From: an uncultured Prevotella sp.
GTDB taxonomy: Bacteria > Bacteroidota > Bacteroidia > Bacteroidales > Bacteroidaceae
Assembly (NCBI GenBank): GCA_937906495.1
Contig: CALCVT010000099.1
Location: 1-14,403, forward strand
Direction: 5' to 3'
Length of the DNA stretch: 14,403 nt
A program made the position numbers and the translations under genes. The notes under the pieces are model-generated. The model saw only the letters and a list, made by a program, of their open reading frames with translations. It was not told the origin of the DNA and did no database searches. Numbering within the stretch: the first letter of the stretch is position 1; each line of letters opens with the position of its first letter. Of this stretch, positions 1 through 7,789 are shown piece after piece.

Positions 1-79
1 GGTCGAAGTTTTGGGTAAATGAAGAAATGGTACGTTGCCATTTCTCTTTCAATTCTACACCACCGGATATAAGGCGCAT
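1..79 (-). CDS. Unidentified open frame running off the left edge (partial)
   Basis: On the minus strand an ATG at 79 opens a frame that stays open to position 1 (26 codons). It reads MRLISGGVELKEKWQRTISS and continues with FTQNFD. The frame begins exactly where the neighbouring transposase remnant loses its family similarity, and a stop lies a few codons upstream in the same frame. It could be the start of a real gene, or the distal part of a gene into which an element once inserted and recombined. I do not recognise the family from 26 residues. The main reason to list it is that it is open and not explained by the transposase frame. Confidence 0.25.
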   Translation of the reverse strand, partial: MRLISGGVELKEKWQRTISSFTQNFD

Positions 80-267
80 TTTAAATCCGAAAATTCAGGA
101 ACAGGGTCTTGACGAGGAATATTACCAGCTTCATTAACGAGATCTTGAGAAAACTGCTTGCATATCTCAAGAATTTTGATGAATTTTGAGTAGAGGTTGT
201 ACATATACTGATGATAACTTAACTTTTTGGTCATTGCTAAGTTATTGAAAATCAGCGATATATACAA
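55..267 (-). pseudogene. IS982-like transposase, N-terminal remnant
   Basis: This short minus-strand frame (up to 70 codons) contains the stretch KFIKILEICKQFSQ, followed by LVNEAGNIPR and VPEFSDL. I recognise this from memory as the N-terminal signature of IS982-family transposases of Bacteroidetes, where FSDLE is normally followed by a long catalytic region. Here the similarity stops after FSDLK (about position 79) and the frame ends seven codons later. Roughly the last three quarters of a normal transposase of about 300 residues are missing, so this is a dead fragment. The start is uncertain: ATG codons at 267, 234 and 204 are all in frame, and 204 or 234 fits the family N-terminus best. 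No terminal inverted repeats or target-site duplication could be identified. The family assignment was not tested by a search. Confidence 0.55.
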
Positions 268-318
268 CCTCTTATTGTGTTAATTTACTTGATTTAATTC
301 CGCCAATGGGTAAGAACA

Positions 319-357
319 GTAAACTACCGCTAAATCATTGGTTTAGCGGTAGTTTAC
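319..357. terminator. Perfect 16-bp stem-loop downstream of the flavin reductase gene
   Basis: The arms 319-334 (GTAAACTACCGCTAAA) and 342-357 are exact reverse complements around a 7-nt loop. The hairpin lies about 54 nt past the stop of the minus-strand flavin reductase gene and could end its transcript. Neither side carries a real T-tract, so classic intrinsic termination is not certain. An mRNA 3'-end stabiliser or a mobile-element end are alternatives, as it also sits between that gene and the transposase remnant. Confidence 0.5.
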
Positions 358-410
358 CAGCGTTATGCTGTATGCAAATCATTGTTTTCCGGTAAATACT
401 GTCAGTCCGG

Positions 411-929
411 TTACATGGTGTAAACCTGCTCAATTTCGAGCACGTAAACAGTGTGGAAGGAGCCGCCCGGTTTATCGTTGTACCAGCGGCTGAGGCATTC
501 GTTGTCGAGGAACTCAGCCTGCTGCATCTCCGAGCGGAAAAGTTTGCGGCCCTCGATGGTGAGTCGGGCTTCGGCAAACGATACCGAGCCTTGTTCGGTG
601 CAGAGCGGCGTCAGTCCCGTTTCGCGCAGTTTGTCGTGGTCGCGTCCCGACACCGTTCCGCAGAGGTTCACCACGCGGCGCATCTCCGGCGTATGGCCAA
701 AGAAGGTAAGCGTCAGGCGGTCGTTCTCCTCAATAAAGGGGTAAGTATAGCGTTCGGGGCGCACAAAGATAAAGGCTACCGGTTTGTTCCAGAGCCAGCC
801 CAAGCCACCCCATGAGGCCGTCATCATGTTGAATTTGTCGGGGGTTCCGGCAGTAATCAGCATCCATTCCTTGCCAATCAGTTCAAAAACATTTTCGTTG
901 GCTAAAGTTTCGAGCGAAGTTTGTTTCAT
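411..929 (-). CDS. Flavin reductase family protein (flavoredoxin-like)
   Basis: The product is a 172-residue cytosolic protein of the FMN-binding split-barrel flavin reductase/flavoredoxin family, small proteins that bind FMN and pass electrons from NAD(P)H or other donors. Family features visible are the early segment WMLITAGTPDKFNMMTASWG, where flavin-phosphate contacts are usually found, then a Pro-Val-Ala-Phe strand, an Arg-Pro-x-Arg-Tyr-Thr element, and a Leu-Thr-Phe-Phe-Gly strand. No signal peptide or membrane segment is present, and the length is normal for the short members. I chose the ATG at 929 (MKQTSLETLANENVF). A TTG at 941 would add four residues, but nothing supports it. The gene stands alone between a hairpin and a 339-bp gap. 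The physiological substrate cannot be told from sequence; roles in oxidative stress or anaerobic electron transfer are guesses. Confidence 0.85.
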   Translation of the reverse strand: MKQTSLETLANENVFELIGKEWMLITAGTPDKFNMMTASWGGLGWLWNKPVAFIFVRPERYTYPFIEENDRLTLTFFGHTPEMRRVVNLCGTVSGRDHDKLRETGLTPLCTEQGSVSFAEARLTIEGRKLFRSEMQQAEFLDNECLSRWYNDKPGGSFHTVYVLEIEQVYTM

Positions 930-1268
930 CACACATTTCAATTTTATTTCAGACCATCTGCATCCCTGTCAAGTTTTAACGACTTGGCAACAGCATTTGT
1001 CCAAAGGTTAAACAAGTGTAGCATTTGCGCTGTTCTACATTGTCAGGAAGTAGCGCATTGGATATCAATCCGCCCGCCCCGGAATCTGCCAGTACAAGAA
1101 TTTGCTGGCTGGTGGTCCGGAGCGGGCGTCAAGATTTAAATAAGGTAGGGCCTCAAGCCTTCTTTTGCAGGGAAACCTATTTTTCCGGCCACGCGGAGGC
1201 CGTGATGTTCGAGGCTGCTACCCATGAGCGTTTCGCTATAATATATAAAGGTGTATAGAAGCGGTAGG
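930..1268. other. Gene-free gap between the flavin reductase gene and alaS
   Basis: This 339-bp gap should contain the promoter of the flavin reductase gene and the end of the alaS transcript, both minus strand. No convincing -33/-7 pair was found for the former. The closest is TAACCTTTG on the minus strand (1002-1010), which has three instead of two bases between TA and TTTG. No strong terminator with a T-tract follows alaS; only weak GGCC and CACG/CGTG pairings occur around 1190-1205. The main structure is the GC-rich inverted repeat listed separately. Short frames here look like chance. Confidence 0.6.
1071..1128. repeat. GC-rich nested inverted repeat (imperfect cruciform or hairpin)
   Basis: The outer arms 1071-1082 (CGCCCGCCCCGG) and 1117-1128 (CCGGAGCGGGCG) pair at 11 of 12 positions. 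An inner pair GCCAG (1088-1092) and CTGGC (1105-1109) nests inside. The arms are much richer in GC than the surrounding gap. There is no T-tract on either side. It could be a transcription end, a structured RNA or a REP-like element; only one copy was noticed in this window. Confidence 0.45.
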
Positions 1269-3896
1269 TTAGGCCAGGGCCAATTCTACAACTTTCTTCA
1301 CAGCAGCCTCAATGCCGGCTGTATCCTTACCACCTGCAGTAGCAAAGTGAGGCGCACCGCCGCCGCCACCCTTAATGAGTTTGGCAGCCTCGCGTACCAG
1401 TGTACCAGCGTTGAGTTGACGGGCAGCTACGAGGTCTTTGCTGATCATCACGGTGAGTAAGGGCTTGCCCTCGTGGGTAGAACCCAGTACGCAGAGCGTA
1501 TTTTCGGGCAACATGTTGGCAATTTGGAAAGCCAGGTCCTTAACGGCATCGGGAGCCACAGCCGTGGGAATGACTGCTTGTACCAAGCGCACTCCGTTGT
1601 GTTCGGTTGCTGCAGCAACCAATTTGTCGCGTAGTGCCGAAAGGTGTTCCTTTACGTAGCCCTCGACTTGCTTCTTTAAGCCGTCGTTCTCCTCGATGGT
1701 TTTGCGGATAACCGCTGTGAGGTCCTTGGCGTTGTTGAAGAACGACTTGAGGTTAGTCAGTACGTCCTCCTGAGCATAGATGCTTTCTTCGGCAGCTTCG
1801 CCCGTGATGGCCTCAATGCGGCGTACACCGGCAGCCACACTGCTCTCCGAAACAATACGGATGAGTCCGATGCGGCCCGTGCTCTTGGCATGGCAGCCAC
1901 CGCAGAACTCAACGCTCTGGCCAAACTGCACAACGCGTACGCGGTCGCCGTACTTCTCGCCGAAGAGGGCGATTGCACCCAGTTTCTTAGCCTCGTCCAT
2001 GTGTACGTCGCGGTAATCTTGTAAAGGAATATCCTCGCGGATGCGGCGGTTCACGATGCGTTCTACCTGGCGCAGTTCCTCGGGTGTAACCTTCTGGAAG
2101 TGCGAGAAGTCAAAGCGCAGATAGTCCGGTGTAACGAGCGAACCCTTCTGTTCTACGTGTGTGCCCAGAACTTCGCGCAGCGCCTGGTCAAGCAGGTGGG
2201 TAGCCGTGTGGTTAGCCTCGCTACCGCGACGGGCCTTGAGGTCAACGCGCGCCTTGAAGGCAGCCTCGGGATGGGCCGGCAGTTTTTTGGTCAGGTGGAT
2301 GGGCAGGTTGTTCTCGCGCTTGGTGTCAAAAATCTCAACCGTTTCTTCAGTGCTCTCGAGAACACCGCGGTCGCCTACCTGACCACCCATTTCGGCGTAG
2401 AAAGGTGTTTGGTCGAGTACCAGTTCGTAGTACGTCTGTTTCTTTTGCTGCACGCGGCGGTAACGCAGGATGTGGCAGTCGTATTCAGTGTAGTCCCATC
2501 CTTGGAATGTAGTTTCGCCTTCGCCCAGAATCACCCAGTCGTCGGTTTCAACAGCAGCGGCATTGCGTGCACGTTCCTTCTGCTTCTGCATTTCTGCGTT
2601 GAACTTCTCCTCGTCGATCGTCATTCCGTGCTCGTGGCAAATCAGCTCTGTCAAGTCGAGCGGGAAGCCGTAGGTATCGAAGAGCGTGAAAGCCTTTTCG
2701 CCGTCAACAATTGTGCTGCCGGCTTGTTTGGTCTCGGCAATAACAGCCTCAAGCAAGTTGATACCAGTTGAAAGTGTGCGCAGGAAACTCTCTTCCTCCT
2801 CCTGCATGACGCGGCCGATGAGCACCTGCTGTGCTTTGAGTTCGGGGTAAGCCTCGCCCATTTCGGCCACGAGTGTCGGTACGAGTTGGCAAAGGAAAGC
2901 TTCGCGTTGTCCGAGGAAGGTATAGGCATAGCGTACGGCACGGCGCAGGATACGGCGAATCACGTAGCCGGCCTTGGCGTTCGAGGGCAGTTGGCCGTCG
3001 GCAATAGAGAAAGCAATGGCACGCAAGTGGTCGGCAATCACACGCATGGCAACGTCTACCTTCTCGTCTTTACCATAAGTAAAGCCCGACAGTTCACCAA
3101 TTTTGCCGATAATGGGCTGGAAGATATCCGTGTCGTAGTTTGAGTTTTTGCCTTGGATGGCACGAACCAGACGTTCAAAACCCATGCCCGTGTCAATCAC
3201 GTTCATTGATAGCGGTTCGAGCGATCCGTTTGCCTTGCGGTTAAACTGCATGAACACGATGTTCCAAATCTCAATAACCTGCGGGTCGTCCTTATTTACA
3301 AGTTCGCGTCCGGGCACTTTAGCCTTTTCTTCAGGTGTACGGCTGTCAAGGTGGATCTCCGAGCAGGGGCCGCAGGGACCAGTATCACCCATTTCCCAAA
3401 AGTTGTCGTGCTTGTTGCCGTTGATAATGTGGTCAGCCGGCAAGTGCTTGAGCCAAATATTGGCAGCCTCGTCATCGCGGCTGAGTCCGTCTTCTTCAGA
3501 ACCCTCAAATACAGTGGCATAGAGGTCGTTGGGGTCGAGGTGGAGCACGTCTACCAGGTATTCCCAGGCATAATCGATAGCTCCTTCTTTAAAGTAGTCG
3601 CCAAAACTCCAGTTTCCCAGCATTTCAAACATGGTGTGGTGGTAAGTATCGTGTCCAACCTCCTCCAGGTCGTTATGCTTTCCGCTTACGCGCAGACACT
3701 TTTGCGAGTCGGTACGGCGTCGGGGTTCAGGGTTGCGTTGTCCGAGTATAATATCCTTCCACTGGTTCATACCTGCATTGGTAAACATCAGCGTAGGGTC
3801 ATCTTTGATAACCATCGGTGCAGAAGGCTCGATGGTATGTCCTTTCGACTCGAAAAAGCGTTTGTACGAGTCGCGGATTTCGTTAGCTGTCATCAT
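1269..3896 (-). CDS. alaS: Alanyl-tRNA synthetase
   Basis: AlaRS charges tRNA-Ala with alanine in the cytosol and hydrolyses mischarged Ser- and Gly-tRNA. The 875-residue length is normal for the bacterial enzyme. The class II catalytic core is N-terminal: GPCGPCSE at 173-180 and the motif-3 block GMGFERL at 237-243. The editing domain carries HTATH at 563-567, supplying the two zinc-binding histidines, and CGGCH at 665-669, supplying the other metal ligands. The C-Ala domain ends with the usual glycine run (843-847) followed by APHFATAGGKD. Every key motif looks intact. Two adjacent ATGs (3896 and 3893) compete as start; both are reasonable and no Shine-Dalgarno site decides. The gene is transcribed away from the SusCD locus from a clear promoter and appears monocistronic. 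It marks the left boundary of the PUL. Confidence 0.98.
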   Translation of the reverse strand: MMTANEIRDSYKRFFESKGHTIEPSAPMVIKDDPTLMFTNAGMNQWKDIILGQRNPEPRRRTDSQKCLRVSGKHNDLEEVGHDTYHHTMFEMLGNWSFGDYFKEGAIDYAWEYLVDVLHLDPNDLYATVFEGSEEDGLSRDDEAANIWLKHLPADHIINGNKHDNFWEMGDTGPCGPCSEIHLDSRTPEEKAKVPGRELVNKDDPQVIEIWNIVFMQFNRKANGSLEPLSMNVIDTGMGFERLVRAIQGKNSNYDTDIFQPIIGKIGELSGFTYGKDEKVDVAMRVIADHLRAIAFSIADGQLPSNAKAGYVIRRILRRAVRYAYTFLGQREAFLCQLVPTLVAEMGEAYPELKAQQVLIGRVMQEEEESFLRTLSTGINLLEAVIAETKQAGSTIVDGEKAFTLFDTYGFPLDLTELICHEHGMTIDEEKFNAEMQKQKERARNAAAVETDDWVILGEGETTFQGWDYTEYDCHILRYRRVQQKKQTYYELVLDQTPFYAEMGGQVGDRGVLESTEETVEIFDTKRENNLPIHLTKKLPAHPEAAFKARVDLKARRGSEANHTATHLLDQALREVLGTHVEQKGSLVTPDYLRFDFSHFQKVTPEELRQVERIVNRRIREDIPLQDYRDVHMDEAKKLGAIALFGEKYGDRVRVVQFGQSVEFCGGCHAKSTGRIGLIRIVSESSVAAGVRRIEAITGEAAEESIYAQEDVLTNLKSFFNNAKDLTAVIRKTIEENDGLKKQVEGYVKEHLSALRDKLVAAATEHNGVRLVQAVIPTAVAPDAVKDLAFQIANMLPENTLCVLGSTHEGKPLLTVMISKDLVAARQLNAGTLVREAAKLIKGGGGGAPHFATAGGKDTAGIEAAVKKVVELALA

Positions 3897-3928
3897 AAAG
3901 TTAGCTTATTATTACTTGAATTTCGTAG

Positions 3929-3959
3929 CAAAGGTACTACAAGCCTGGCGAAGGGCAAA
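3929..3959 (-). promoter_or_regulatory. Bacteroidetes-type promoter of alaS
   Basis: Read on the minus strand, TTTG at 3959-3956 is followed after 19 nt by TACCTTTG at 3936-3929, a full match to TTTG-N19-21-TAnnTTTG used by the Bacteroidetes primary sigma factor. The expected transcription start falls near 3922, giving a leader of about 26 nt before the alaS ATG, which fits a housekeeping gene. Confidence 0.75.
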
Positions 3960-4294
3960 GCGAAACTCTGCTTTTTGTATTTCCCTCTTTTTCCAGACCT
4001 CTTCGAGCCCTTTAGAAGTGTCAGAAAAGAAGGTCCAAAAAGGTAAACTGGAGTAAGCAAAAAGCGGGCCAAAAGTTTTAAGCAGTGCTGCAATGTTTTT
4101 GTAGCAAAATCTTAGTCAAATTTCCACGTCATTCCACCTTTTGTTTGCAAATTACAGGTATCAAACGTGTAGATGTTATACAAGTGTAACCAAATGAGTT
4201 TTAATTTTTATCAATTCAAATTGTGAAGTATCGTCCGAAATGCCCCCTTTAATTGTTAAATCTTTGGCTTAAGGCCGAATTTGATTGCACGTTT

Positions 4295-4326
4295 CTTGCT
4301 TGATTGTGTGAAAGTACGTACTTTTG
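4295..4326 (+). promoter_or_regulatory. Promoter of the SusC/SusD operon
   Basis: TACTTTTG at 4319-4326 is a perfect TAnnTTTG -7 element. CTTG at 4295-4298 lies 20 nt upstream and matches the -33 TTTG at three of four bases. The start should fall near 4333, leaving an A-rich leader of about 38 nt with no Shine-Dalgarno site, as is common in Bacteroidetes. The imperfect -33 fits a promoter that may need activation (inference). Confidence 0.65.
4311..4324. promoter_or_regulatory. 14-bp perfect palindrome over the susC -7 element (possible operator)
   Basis: AAAGTACGTACTTT (4311-4324) is its own reverse complement and overlaps six of the eight bases of the -7 element. A dimeric regulator binding here would compete directly with RNA polymerase. 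The palindrome is A/T-flanked and partly forced by the TACTTT of the promoter, so it may be coincidence. Confidence 0.35.
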
Positions 4327-4370
4327 CAGGCAGAAAAACATAAAATCTACCAAACAACCAAACAAAAATT

Positions 4371-7300
4371 ATGCACAAACCTTTCAAAACCGTTAGTGCG
4401 TCGCTTCTGACGGCCGCCATCCTCGGTATTCCTATGTTTGTGGCTCCTTTGGAGGCGCAGGCAGAGGCCAGCATTGTACAACAGCAAGGTGTTGTAAAAG
4501 GTACTGTCAAAGATTCGAACGGAGAACCTGCAATTGGTGCTTCGGTCGTTGTCGTTGGTACTAAGAATATTACTACTACCGACCTCAATGGTAACTTCTC
4601 GTTGAAGAATGTAGCTCCGGGAGCAACTATCCGCTTCTCGCTCATTGGTTTTGAGCGTCAAGATATTAAGTGGAATGGTGGTCCCCTCGATGTGGTAATG
4701 CAGGATGCAGGCAACAGCCTTAATGAGGTGGTTGTAACTGCTATGGGTATTGCCCGTAAGGAGAAGTCTCTGACTTACGCTACGCAGCAGATTAAGAACG
4801 ATGAGTTCATGAAGGTACAGGACCCCAACGTTATCAACTCTATTGAAGGTAAAGTTTCGGGTGTAACTATCACTCCGGGTGCCGGTGGTGCCGGTGGCTC
4901 TTCAAAGATTTTGCTTCGCGGTAACAAGTCAATCCTCGGTAACAACGCCCCGCTGATTGTTATTGATGGTATTCCTATGACTAATAACACGCGCGGACAG
5001 GTAAGTGATGCTCAAAGCCTGACTTACTCAAGTTCGAGCGAAGGTTCTGACCCCCTGTCAATGATTAACCCCGATGACATTGAGTCGATGAACATCCTGA
5101 AGGGTGCTAATGCTGCTGCCCTTTATGGTTCGGCTGCTGCCAACGGTGTAGTCATGATTACTACCAAGAAGGGTAAGGAGGGTCGTATGGATGTGAACTT
5201 TACTTCGAACGTAACGTTCAGCAACCCGCTTCTTACTCCGAAAATCCAAAACATTTATGGTGCTGACATCAACGCTACCGGCGGCTTGGAACTCAATAGC
5301 TGGGGCAAGCGTATGGAAGGTGTCGGTAGCTATACTGTAGATGTTCCCGTTGATAATAAGTTCGGTGGCGGTAAGCGTGCAATCTACCTCCGTAACCAGG
5401 CTAAGGACGATGTGGATGAATTCTACCGCATGGGTTACACTACCAACAACTCAATCTCGCTCTCAGGTGGTACGGAGAAGATGAGAAGCTACTTCTCTTA
5501 TTCTAACTCTTACGCAAGCGGTATGGTTGATAAGAATACTTACAACCGTAATACCTTTGCATTCCGCCAGAGCTTCAAGCTCTTTGACCGTGTAACGATT
5601 GATGCTAACGCCAACTACGTACAGACCACTACCAAGAACCGTGTATCGGGTGGTACTGTTGGTAACCCCATCTACGACCTTTACATGATGCCCCGTAACA
5701 TCGATCTCGATCACTACAAGCACGATTACAGTGCCAAGGGTACCTGGATGTCAGCTGAGCAGGGCTACTACAAGAAGGAAGGCGCTGGTTATGTATGGGC
5801 TGTAGGTCAGGCACAGCTTGAAGGTCCTCTCCAGCAGTGGGCTTATCAGACTGCAGGTCGCAACAACCCCTACTGGTTGCTCAATATGAACAACAAAACT
5901 GTGAAGGAAGACCGCTTCTATGGTAGTGTTCAAGGTCGCTTGGATATCTACGACGGACTTTCGTTTCAGGCTCGTGTGTCACTCGACCACTCTCGTTACA
6001 ATGGCGAAAGCAAGACCTATGCTACCACCTGGGGTCCCACTCAGATGAATGACTATGGTACTTACTGGGCATCAAACGACCGCACCAACGAAATCTACAC
6101 CGACTACCTCCTTTCTTACAACAAGAATATCAAGGACTTCAGTGTATCGGCTACTGCCGGTTGGGTAGGCCACGTAATTAAGGGTAATAGCTTCAGCACT
6201 TATACCTCGGCCAGCGTGAAAATTCCTATGATGGATAAGATTCCTTCAATCCCCAACTATTTCGATCCCAAGGCTGCAGCTGAGGGCGAAAGCTCTAAGA
6301 GCAAGAGCAGCAACTGGGACAAGGCTGCGCTCGTAACTGCTCAGATTGGTTGGAAGGATGCTATCTTCGTAGATGCTTCTTACCGTCGCGACTGGTACCG
6401 TGCCTTCCGTCAGGCTCAGTTCACCAAGAAGGGTACCAACGATAACTACGGTTACTTCGGATTCGGTGCCAACGCTATCCTTTCGCAGCTCATCAAGATG
6501 CCTGAATGGGTAAGCTACGTGAAGTATCGTTTGAGCTACTCTGAGGTAGGTAACAGTATTCCTAACGTACTCTACGGCATGCTCACCGTTGACTATGTAA
6601 ACGGTGTGATGACTCCGAGTCAGTACAACAGCTTCAACCCGATTCCTGAGAAGACTAAGTCGTTCGAAACCGGTTTCGAAACTCAGTTCTTCAACAACCG
6701 TTTGAACTTCGACATTACTTACTATAACTCGTCGATGCACAACTCTTACCTCGTAATCCCCGGACTCAATGGTAAGTCACAGCCTGTGAATACCGGTGTT
6801 ATCCGCAACCAGGGTATTGAGTTGACGCTTGGCTACGACTGGCGCTTTGCAGCAGGTTGGCGTTGGAAGACTTCAGCTAACTTCTCGTACAACATCAACG
6901 AAATCGAGAAGACTTACACCAACGAAAAGGGTCAGGAAACCCTCATCGCAACCTCGGTAGCCAATGGTAAGGTACAGGTGCGTTACAAAGCCGGTGGTAA
7001 GTATGGCGATATGTATGTAACAGACTTTACCCGTTGGGAGAACGACGTTTACAACGATAATGGTGTGCTCAACCAGGAAGGTCGTGGTGAACTCGTACAC
7101 AAGAAGGGTGATATCTTCTTGAACGATAACGGTACCCCCTCAATCGATGGTAACTTCCGTTACATCAAGGATGGTAAGATTAAGACCAAGAAGGGCGAAA
7201 AGTTCGGTCGTTACATCGGTAACATGAACTCTAAGATTCAGCTCGGTTGGTCGAACACCATCAGCTATAAGGACTTCTCGCTCTACTTCCTCATCAACGG

Positions 7301-7769
7301 TCGTATCGGCGGTAAGGTAATCTCTTTGACTGAGGCTTACCTTGACAACCAGGGTCTCTCGCAGCGTACTGCAGCAGCTCGTGCTCATGCAGAGGCTAAC
7401 AAGATTTACTTCACCGATAAGAATGGTAACCAGCAGCTCGGTATGTATGTACCCGATGGCAGCGGTCAGATTGCTCCGATTCGTGGCTGGTACGAGACTG
7501 TAGGTTCAAACGATGCTTCAAGCTACGTTTACAACGCTACTAACTTCCGTCTGCGTGAACTTTCACTCGGTTATACCTTCCGTGATCTCCTCGGCGATAA
7601 TAAGAACCTTACGCTCTCAGTTATCGGACGTAACCTCTTCTTTATCTACAAGGATGCTCCGGTTGATCCCGATGTATCACTCTCTTCAGCTAATGGTCTG
7701 GGTGCCTTCGAGGTATTCAACCTCCCCTCAGAGCGTTCGTTCGGTATCAATCTTAAACTCAACTTCTAA
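4371..7769 (+). CDS. SusC-type TonB-dependent outer-membrane glycan transporter
   Basis: This 1132-residue protein is the outer-membrane barrel that imports oligosaccharides using energy from TonB-ExbBD. A Sec signal peptide spans about residues 1-31 or 1-33 (cleavage near AQA or AEA). A carboxypeptidase-regulatory-like domain follows at about 42-115 (VVKGTVKDSNGEPAIGASV, ending with VVMQD), typical of SusC proteins. The TonB-box-like EVVVTA begins at Glu119. The plug domain contains NAPLIVIDGIPM and the SusC signature INPDDIESMNILKGANAAAL, ending in ITTKKG near 266. The rest is a beta barrel that closes with the aromatic end INLKLNF. It starts an operon with the SusD partner, whose ATG is 20 bp beyond the stop. 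No N-terminal sigma/anti-sigma signalling extension is seen, so control probably comes from another regulator. Codon choice is strongly biased (TTC, AAC, TAC, CGT), suggesting high expression. The substrate is inferred from the downstream GH85 genes to be an N-glycan fragment. Confidence 0.97.
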   Translation: MHKPFKTVSASLLTAAILGIPMFVAPLEAQAEASIVQQQGVVKGTVKDSNGEPAIGASVVVVGTKNITTTDLNGNFSLKNVAPGATIRFSLIGFERQDIKWNGGPLDVVMQDAGNSLNEVVVTAMGIARKEKSLTYATQQIKNDEFMKVQDPNVINSIEGKVSGVTITPGAGGAGGSSKILLRGNKSILGNNAPLIVIDGIPMTNNTRGQVSDAQSLTYSSSSEGSDPLSMINPDDIESMNILKGANAAALYGSAAANGVVMITTKKGKEGRMDVNFTSNVTFSNPLLTPKIQNIYGADINATGGLELNSWGKRMEGVGSYTVDVPVDNKFGGGKRAIYLRNQAKDDVDEFYRMGYTTNNSISLSGGTEKMRSYFSYSNSYASGMVDKNTYNRNTFAFRQSFKLFDRVTIDANANYVQTTTKNRVSGGTVGNPIYDLYMMPRNIDLDHYKHDYSAKGTWMSAEQGYYKKEGAGYVWAVGQAQLEGPLQQWAYQTAGRNNPYWLLNMNNKTVKEDRFYGSVQGRLDIYDGLSFQARVSLDHSRYNGESKTYATTWGPTQMNDYGTYWASNDRTNEIYTDYLLSYNKNIKDFSVSATAGWVGHVIKGNSFSTYTSASVKIPMMDKIPSIPNYFDPKAAAEGESSKSKSSNWDKAALVTAQIGWKDAIFVDASYRRDWYRAFRQAQFTKKGTNDNYGYFGFGANAILSQLIKMPEWVSYVKYRLSYSEVGNSIPNVLYGMLTVDYVNGVMTPSQYNSFNPIPEKTKSFETGFETQFFNNRLNFDITYYNSSMHNSYLVIPGLNGKSQPVNTGVIRNQGIELTLGYDWRFAAGWRWKTSANFSYNINEIEKTYTNEKGQETLIATSVANGKVQVRYKAGGKYGDMYVTDFTRWENDVYNDNGVLNQEGRGELVHKKGDIFLNDNGTPSIDGNFRYIKDGKIKTKKGEKFGRYIGNMNSKIQLGWSNTISYKDFSLYFLINGRIGGKVISLTEAYLDNQGLSQRTAAARAHAEANKIYFTDKNGNQQLGMYVPDGSGQIAPIRGWYETVGSNDASSYVYNATNFRLRELSLGYTFRDLLGDNKNLTLSVIGRNLFFIYKDAPVDPDVSLSSANGLGAFEVFNLPSERSFGINLKLNF

Positions 7770-7789
7770 AATCAATAGCTAACTCAACA

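Larger units (their letters stand above)
3897..4370. other. Divergent intergenic region between alaS and susC
   Basis: This 474-bp stretch separates the housekeeping gene from the PUL. It contains the alaS promoter at its left end and the susC promoter at its right end, listed separately. The middle (about 3965-4290) is A/T-rich and holds no coding frame I would defend. A binding site for a PUL regulator would be expected here, but apart from the palindrome at 4311-4324 I see no clear repeat pair. Confidence 0.6.

Noticed and set aside
930..941. TTG start at 941 for the flavin reductase gene, adding four residues
   Set aside because: The in-frame ATG at 929 gives the natural N-terminus for the family, and no ribosome-binding signal favours TTG.
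1002..1010. Minus-strand TAACCTTTG as promoter of the flavin reductase gene
   Set aside because: The spacing within the -7 element is one base too long and no TTTG lies at the correct distance.
3893..4093. 66-codon minus-strand frame upstream of alaS
   Set aside because: It overlaps the alaS promoter and start, has a basic low-complexity composition and no family resemblance; probably chance.
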